Shown: in pieces, positions 57,784-64,000 of the stretch
Layout: each line of letters opens with the position of its first letter
How positions within the stretch are numbered: the stretch's first letter is position 1
Origin: Plantago ovata
Lineage: Eukaryota > Streptophyta > Magnoliopsida > Lamiales > Plantaginaceae
Assembly (NCBI GenBank): GCA_028274465.1
Contig: CM051456.1
Span: 65,582,753 to 65,646,752 of the forward strand
Direction: 5' to 3'
DNA length: 64,000 bases
Made by a program: the position numbers and the translations under genes
Notes under the pieces: model-generated
The model's input: only the letters and a program-made list of their open reading frames with translations
The model's database searches: none
What the model was told of the DNA's origin: nothing

Positions 57784-60700
57784 TTGCTCTTGATTGCGCA
57801 GACTGCAGCCACGGAGACAAACGATGCAATCTGGCACTTTGATAGTGGTTGTGGAAAGCACATGACGGGCAACAAGAATAACCTTATAAACTATAGACGG
57901 TGGTCTAAAGGTCCAACAATAAGGTTTGCTGGTGGAGGCTCCGGATCTACAAAAGGCTATGGTGATGTGAAGTTGGGATGCATAACCATTTCTGGAGTTC
58001 TTTATGTCAAAAATCTAAAGTTTAACCTTTTCAGCATGAGTCAATTTGCTGACAAAGGATACTTCATCGAAATTAAAAGTGATGAATGTAAACTTGTTGA
58101 TTTTGAGACTAAAAAGGTTATAATGATTGCAAGAAGATCAGGAGGCTTGTACACCGTTGATTGGTCTTCAGCAAACATTGAAAAATGCCTTGTCTCAGAT
58201 CATGATTGCCTTGCTGAAAAAGCATGGTTATGGCATAAACGAACAAGTCATCTAAACTTCAAGACGCTGAATAAGCTGTCTAAAAAGGCACTTGTAGTTG
58301 GATTACCTAGGGTTACTTTTAAGAAGGATGGTGTTTGCAATGCATGTCAGCAAGGAAAGCAAACCAAATCTTCTTTCAAGAACAAGGCAGTACCGTCAAC
58401 TACAAAACCTTTACAACTCTTACACATGGAATTGTTTGAATCTTCTTCAACAAGCTATGTTGGTAAGAAGTATGGTCTAGTCGTGGTAGATGACTATTCA
58501 AGATTCACTTGGGTAGTATTCATCAAGCACAAATCTGAAACCAAGACTGAAATACCTAACTTGCTGAATAAGCTTGAGGTCATGAAAAATGACAAGGTAA
58601 AAGTCATAAGGACAGACCATGGTACTGAGTTTGTAAACCCGTACATAACTGAATATTGTACCTCCAAAGGTATTCAACATCAGTAATCCTCAGTAAGGAC
58701 ACCACAGCAAAATGGTGTTGATGAACGGAAGAATCGTACCCTGAAAGAAGCCGCAAGAACAATGCTTGCTGACACTGAAATAAGTGAGGCTTACTGGGTT
58801 GAAGCGATTAATACCGCCTGCTATACTCAGAATAGATGTTTGATTACTAAGGAATACAACAAAACTCCTTATGAATTGTTTGTTGGAAGACCTCCTAACA
58901 TCACTCATCTAAGAGTATTTGGTTGCAAGTGTTTCGTTCTTAACAATGGTAGAGAATACCTAAGAACATTTCAATCAAAGGCAGACGAAGCGATATTTCT
59001 TGGCTACTCCTTGCATAGTAAAGCTTACAGAGTTTACAACAAAAAGGCACAAAAGATTGAAGAATCTGTGCATGTTGTATTCTACGAAAAGTCACAAGGT
59101 GTGCCTGCTGAAGAAGAAATATCAGAATGTATGAAAAAGCTAATCATACATGAGCAGAGAACTGAATCTGATGCTAGGCAAATCAAGTCAATTGAACTAA
59201 ATGATGATTCTGACAATGACTCTCCTCCCCCGAGTCATGACAAGATAAATATAGTTCACGACAAAGAATTCCAGCAAAAGATGCGGTTGCTCCGGAAGTT
59301 GCTGAAATTACGCAATCTCCAGTGCCTGCTGATGAATTACCTCAATCCAGCAATGCTGAACAAGCAGTTGCTGACGAACAAATCTCAGCAGAGACACAAA
59401 TTCCCAGTAGTACTGAACAAGTACATACTGAAGAGTCACATGCTGATGAGCAAACATATCCTGATCCAACGAACAGGAAACCTGTTAATAAATGGATTAG
59501 AGATCGTCCCTCTACGGATATGATTGGCGATATTAATAAACGCCAAGTGACTAGATCCAAAGCTACTCACGGACTTGCTGAAGAAGCAACTGTCGTAGAA
59601 GTAGAATCTTTATTCTCTTGCTTTGTATCAGAAATTGAACCTAAAACCATAGAAGAAGCTTTGAAGCATTCTGAATGGATAAAGGCAATGCAAGAAGAAT
59701 TGGATCAATTTGAAAGAAACAAAGTCTGGAAACTTGTGCCACTTGCTGAAGATAAGAAAGCTATTGGTACAAAGTGGGTGTTCAGAAACAAGCTGAGCAA
59801 GTCTGGTGAAGTAACAAGAAATAAAGCACGCTTAGTTGCTCAAGGTTACTGTCAGACTGAAGGATTGGACTATGATGAGTCTTACGCTCCAGTTGCAAGA
59901 TTGGATGCAATTAGGCTTTTCTTAGCCTTTGCCGCTCACAATGACTTCATTGTTTACCAAATGGATGTTAAAAGTGCATTCTTAAATGGTGAACTTGCTG
60001 AAGAAGTCTACCTAGAACAACCCCCCGGCTTTGAACTTCCCTCAGAAATCAAGATGGTATACAAGCTTCAATTGAATTACTTCCTAGGGTTGCAAGTCAA
60101 ACAACTCAAAGATGGAATATTCATAAATCAAGCAAACTATGCGAAAGAAATGCTCATAAAGTTTAGGATCAAAGAGGATGAGAAACCTGAAAAGATCCCT
60201 ATGAGTGTTGGTACCAAATTGGGCTATACTAAAGAGGACAAAAGTGTTGAAGAACACAAGTATAGGAAGCTCATTGGTTCCTTGTTGTATCTAACAGCAA
60301 GTAGACCTGACATTCAGTATGCTGTTTGTATATGTGCAAGATTCCAATCTGATCCAAGAGAATCACACTACAAAAAGGCAATCAAGATACTGAAATATGT
60401 TAAAGCTACAGTCAATGTTGGATTATGGTATCCTAAAGATTCTGGACTTTAATTGGTTGGCTATTCTGATGCTGATCATGGTGGATCAACTCTTGATAGA
60501 AAAAGTACCTCTGGAACTTGTCAGTTTTTGGGTACTAGATTAATATCATGGTTCAGCAAGAAGCAAACGTGTGTCGCCAATTCATCCACTGAATCTGAAT
60601 ACATTGCAGCTGGTTGTTGCACAGCTCAAATCCTATGGATTCAGCAACAATTAAGAGATTATGGTATTTCTGCAAAGAAAACACCAATCTTTTGTGATAA

Positions 60701-60923
60701 TACAAGTGCTATTGCAATTACGCAAAATCCTAAGTTTCACTCTAGGACCAAGCACATTGATATTTGACATCATTTCATTAGAGATCATGTGGAAAAAGGT
60801 GATATTGAGGTTGTGAAAGTAGGTACTGAAGATCAGCTTGCTGACATCTTTACCAAGCCCCTACCGGATAATAGGTTCGCAATGCTAAGGTACAATCTTG
60901 GATTGATTGAACTACCTCAATAA
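57784..60923 (+). pseudogene. pol of element E, RT catalytic core deleted
   Basis: Protease (FDSGCGKHMTG), integrase zinc finger and catalytic D, D, E (LHMELFE has Glu-Leu at the first site where A has Asp-Leu, so the first Asp appears changed; RTDHGTEF; VDERKNRTL), RT start ([12 protein letters not shown]) and RNase H (YSDADHGG, CDNTSAI, LADIFTKPLP) are all recognisable. Stops lie at 58684-58686, 60450-60452 and 60765-60767, and a one-base loss near 59268 shifts the frame. After MVYKLQ near 60068 an in-frame deletion of 246 bp (82 codons) relative to A removes the segment with YVDD, so the RT cannot work. The final stop is at 60921-60923. Confidence 0.9.
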
Positions 60924-60943
60924 AGGATACACTTGGCAGAATG

Positions 60944-61301
60944 CTGAAACAGGTATTCAGCAAGCCAAAGTATTCCTGTCTAAAAAGACCAAGTCACTGA
61001 TTTCTTCTAAGAAATGATAAGTCACTACATGATTGTTGAAAAAGGCATTCAGCAAGTAATTCCTTCAAAACGGGTATTTGTTAGGAAACTTGACCACTTG
61101 CTGAGACAGGAACTCAGTAAGAGAAAGAACTTAAGGATTGCTGAGACAGGTACTCAGACAATCAAAAGATACTGAAACAGGTATTCAAGTATCAAAGGAA
61201 TTTTCTGAGACGGGAACTCAGAAAAAGAGCAAAAGCTCATCTCTCAGATTTTACTAAAGGATGTCTCAAGTGCAAAAGAATTTACTGATACGGGAAATCA
61301 G
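60944..61301 (+). repeat. array of eight short hairpins, element E
   Basis: Hairpins begin near 60944, 61036, 61066, 61101, 61141, 61172, 61201 and 61285. Loops: ACAGGTA, AAAGGCA, ACGGGTA, ACAGGAA, ACAGGTA, ACAGGTA, ACGGGAA, ACGGGAA. Stems vary but pair: CTGAA/TTCAG, CAAA/TTTG, CTGAG/CTCAG, TTTTCTGAG/CTCAGAAAA (61201-61225) and CTGAT/ATCAG. The loop-closing pair is A-T, G-C or T-A in different units. Confidence 0.82.
61079..61092 (+). repeat. internal copy of the LTR 5' tip, element E
   Basis: TGTTAGGAAACTTG, identical to the LTR start, overlapping the end of the third hairpin as in element A. Confidence 0.75.
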
Positions 61302-61337
61302 AAATGTCTTTTAAACTAAGAAAATATGAGATATCTA

Positions 61338-61349
61338 AGTAAGGGGGAA
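61338..61349 (+). promoter_or_regulatory. polypurine-tract-like sequence, element E
   Basis: The sequence agtaagggggaa follows the hairpin array, in the same place as in element A. Confidence 0.5.
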
Positions 61350-61688
61350 TTTTCAGCAAGTATCTAGATTGTTAATTCAAACTCGCTGAAAAGATTCTTG
61401 TCTATTTCAGCAAGCAATCTATCCCGTATTACTCGGTAAAATCAATTTGTGACGTTAAGCTGGCACACATAAACTCGCAATAATCATGACATGAAATTCA
61501 ATCGTGACCATTGATTAAAAGGAGTTATTAATCTAACGGCTAACAAAACAAAGAGAGAGAGTGCTCTGACGGTTTTAGTTAGTGGGCCACTACGCATTCA
61601 ATGCAAAGGCTCCACTATCTCCAGTGTTTCTCTGTTTTACCCTTGCTGAGAGCTCAAATCGATTGAGTTTCTCACACACCAGAGACAC

Positions 61689-61696
61689 TATATAAA
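61689..61696 (+). promoter_or_regulatory. TATA-like box upstream of the env-like ORF, element E
   Basis: The sequence ctatataaag with the same flank as in element A, 143 bp upstream of the ATG at 61832. A second TATA-like ctatataag lies just before the ATG at about 61820. Confidence 0.45.
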
Positions 61697-61831
61697 GAAG
61701 GAGTTAGAGAAATGACAAAATTCTTTAACTCACATTTCCTTTCTCTGCAAATTCTAGCCTGAATCTACTGTACCTCCGGTCAAAAGGCAAACTATCTCTT
61801 TTCGTACAATCTTTCTTGCTCTATATAAGAA

Positions 61832-64000
61832 ATGGCTCCCAAGAGACAGTTATCAAAGTCCTCAAAATCGTCAAAGGTTGATAGTGCTGAAACACGCACT
61901 ACTCCGGTGACTACTATGACCCCAAAAACAACAAAAGTTGTGTTGAAAAACGACCGAATCACTGTAAAACCTATGCCTCCGTCATATCTTGACACTGCAA
62001 AGTGTGAGATGTTGATGCAATGGGGAGGGTTTGCAAAAGAAAAGTACATTAGGTACTTTTATGAACAAGAACTTGATGACCAAAATGAAGAGGCGCTTGA
62101 GTTCATCAAGCAGCAAGGCCTCATGAACTTTATCTCTGCTCGCACTAAGCAAGTGAGCATGATTGATACAATGGAATTCTACAACAATGCAGAAATCCAG
62201 TCCCTTACAGACAGTAATGGAGTCACTGAAAAAGTGATCCTTACTTATGTTCAGAACACGCAAATCGTCCTGAAATGGACTGATTTAGCGGAGATTTTTC
62301 AGATTCCAACCACTGGAACTGAAGATGACGTCACTGCTTCTGACGAAGAAATTGAAGCTTTCTACAGTGGCGTCAGAAATGCAAAAATGAAGAAAGGCGA
62401 GATAGCTCCCGTGACTTGGACAAAGCACGTTAAGAGAAAGCATCTCTGCCATTCACTTGGTCTAGTAGCTTTGCTACTGATAAAAGTTCTTGACTCCCAA
62501 GTTGGAGGAATTGACCAAGTAGGCCTGAGAAGATGGCCATTGCTGATGCATATCTATGAAAATAAATCGGAACTTAACTGGGCTAAGTACATTTTCAACA
62601 GGCTTGTTGATTGTGTCACTAAGTTTAAGGTAAAGGTAGAAGACAACAAGGTCTCACCTTCCTTTCCAGTTATGTATGGAATCAAGATATGCTATATCCT
62701 TGAACATTTCAGGATTCAGCTAAGAAACCCATTGCCAATCAAGAAATCTGTGTGCAATGTGGGAAGATCTTTCTACAAGCAGAATGTACCTAAGATTGCT
62801 AGAAATAAAACCAAGAAGACAACAACTGCAAGTGTTGTCAGCACAAGCCAGCAAGAAAGGTATACAACAGCTGCAGATGTTACCACTCAGCAACTTAGAG
62901 ATGAAACTGCTGTAGATGGTGGTAACACAAATGAAACTGCTGTAGAAAATCAACAAGGTACGTGTACAACACCTGTTGCTGAAAAGGCAACAATAGATGA
63001 CTCTGGGAAACTGGAGAAATCTAAAAAGAAAAAGAGGAAAGCTGATGATGACACTCAGACTGCAGCGTCATCAGCAAACCCCGTACCTAAGAGGAAACGG
63101 ACAAGCAACAAAAGAAAGAAGACACTGGCTTCTCAGTCAGTCCCTAATGTCCAAGACTCCTCAGTCAATTCCCAGACAAATGCTGAAACGCATTTGCCAG
63201 TAGATGTTGCTGAAGTAATTACTGAAACATATATCAGCAATGTTGAAGTGTTTGCGCAAGCCTTCAACAATCAACTCAACGTTGATAACTCTACTGAGAA
63301 TAGACCACAAGGCAGTGGAAATGAAATTCCTGCCCAAGTCCCAGATATCTACATTGTAGATAATCTAGATGATCAAACCATGGAACCAGTAAGCGACATT
63401 GCTGCTGATCTGCAAAGAGCGGCACTTGCTGATGCTGCTGAACAGATGGTTGCTGAACAAGGAACTCATCAAGTTGCTGAAACCCAGCTTGCTGATGGAC
63501 CAGTTGCTGAGATAGCAATGGTTCCAGTTCCTGAAGTTGCTGAAACTCAAGAAGCATTATTCAAAGACGCATCTCTTGATGCTGATAATACTGGCCCAAG
63601 TTCACCCAAGACTTCAATTGACAATGTCCAGGTTGTACTGGAAGATTTAAGCAAACAAATGGAGTTGGAGATTGAAGAATCATCAAACAAGTCAATTGAT
63701 CTCTTTATGACAAGCAGTGAGCTTAAAGGTCAAGATGCTTCTGCTCAACTTGTCATTTCAGAGACAAGGGAGATTGCTGAAACCGCATAGCTTTCTCAAA
63801 AAGAGCAAAACCAGAAGTCTGCTGAAGAAACAGTCCCAGAAGCTGAAGAAACTGTTAATGCTGAAAGGACTGAGCCACAACCTGTCCTTCCTCAGCAGGT
63901 AGTTAATTCAACCATCAGTAAAACTTCAAATTCTGAAAATTGTTCTTTTGCTAAAATTATTCTTTCTCTACAGACTTCTCAAGATGCAAGTCAGATGGTT
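61832..64000 (+). pseudogene. env-like (third) ORF of element E, one stop, runs off the window
   Basis: ATG at 61832; 652 codons open to a TAG at 63788-63790, after which the same frame stays open for 70 codons to the window end, so the stop is probably a mutation. Layout as in A: basic Ser/Lys/Thr N-terminus; conserved domain (about residues 45-320, with YLDTAKCEML, KQVSMIDTMEFYNN, HLCHSLGLVALLLIKVL and NWAKYIFNRLVDCV); Lys/Arg clusters (KKKKRKADDD, PKRKRTSNKRKK) that look like nuclear-localisation signals; then an acidic tail rich in Ala-Glu pairs encoded by gctga motifs. No signal peptide or convincing membrane span is visible. Function unknown; env-like is a positional name used in the Sirevirus group. 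Confidence 0.85.

Larger units (their letters stand above)
53187..64000 (+). mobile_element. element D/E: Sirevirus-type copia element with an inverted block and a gap
   Basis: LTR start at 53187 in plus orientation (five bases before it: cttcc), then from about 54050 to 56330 a block in minus orientation (gag 3' to 5', primer site, LTR 3' half), then from 56331 gag in plus orientation with a 100-base N gap, pol, hairpin array and env-like ORF to the end. If the inverted block is flipped, the order becomes that of one normal element with a ~1.6-kb LTR, apart from a duplicated piece of gag. I therefore treat it as one element with a probable assembly inversion, though a real rearrangement is possible. 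Confidence 0.75.

Noticed and set aside
61832-63790. Host nuclear protein gene
   Set aside because: It is repeated after pol in both Sirevirus-type copies with the same spacer, so it belongs to the element.

Overview
The window is repeat-rich plant nuclear DNA with no host gene that I can recognise. The evidence for a plant is the set of LTR retrotransposons: Ty1/copia elements primed by initiator tRNA-Met, including a Sirevirus-type element with an extended gag and an extra ORF after pol, and a Ty3/gypsy element of Tat type with an extra antisense ORF. The species cannot be named from the sequence. The setting looks like heterochromatin next to a large satellite block.

Layout. (1) 1-28646: an uninterrupted satellite array of about 95 monomers of about 300 bp, with several monomer variants in higher-order blocks. 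(2) 28647-64000: LTR retrotransposons nested inside one another. Each new element starts exactly at an LTR terminus inside the previous one: element F (copia/Sirevirus-type, minus) in the satellite; element C' (gypsy, minus) in F's LTR; element A (Sirevirus-type, plus) in the antisense ORF of C'; element B (another copia lineage, minus) in A's env-like ORF; element C (gypsy, plus, same LTR family as C') in B's 5' LTR; element D/E (Sirevirus-type, plus) in C's gag. Only the left part of each level is visible, so the matching right parts should lie beyond base 64000.

All coding regions are decayed by stops, frameshifts and deletions. A keeps a full pol domain order (PR-INT-RT-RNase H) but has three frameshifts, a lost gag start codon and a mutated zinc knuckle. 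E has lost the part of RT that carries the YVDD motif. B is heavily broken. The D/E left part contains an inverted block next to an exactly 100-base N gap, which is most simply an assembly error.

The strongest unexplained signal is in the Sirevirus-type family, between pol and the env-like ORF. Both copies carry 7-8 short hairpins with a conserved seven-base loop (A-C-R-G-G-N-A) and stems that change sequence while keeping complementarity. The same family is saturated with the heptamer TTGCTGA and its complement in coding and non-coding parts, carries twin stem-loops near the LTR 3' end, and has a TATA-like box about 140 bp upstream of the env-like start codon. Also notable are a 66-bp tandem repeat shared between the gypsy 3' region and the LTR of copia element A, and an antisense gypsy ORF with its own TATA box and probable introns.
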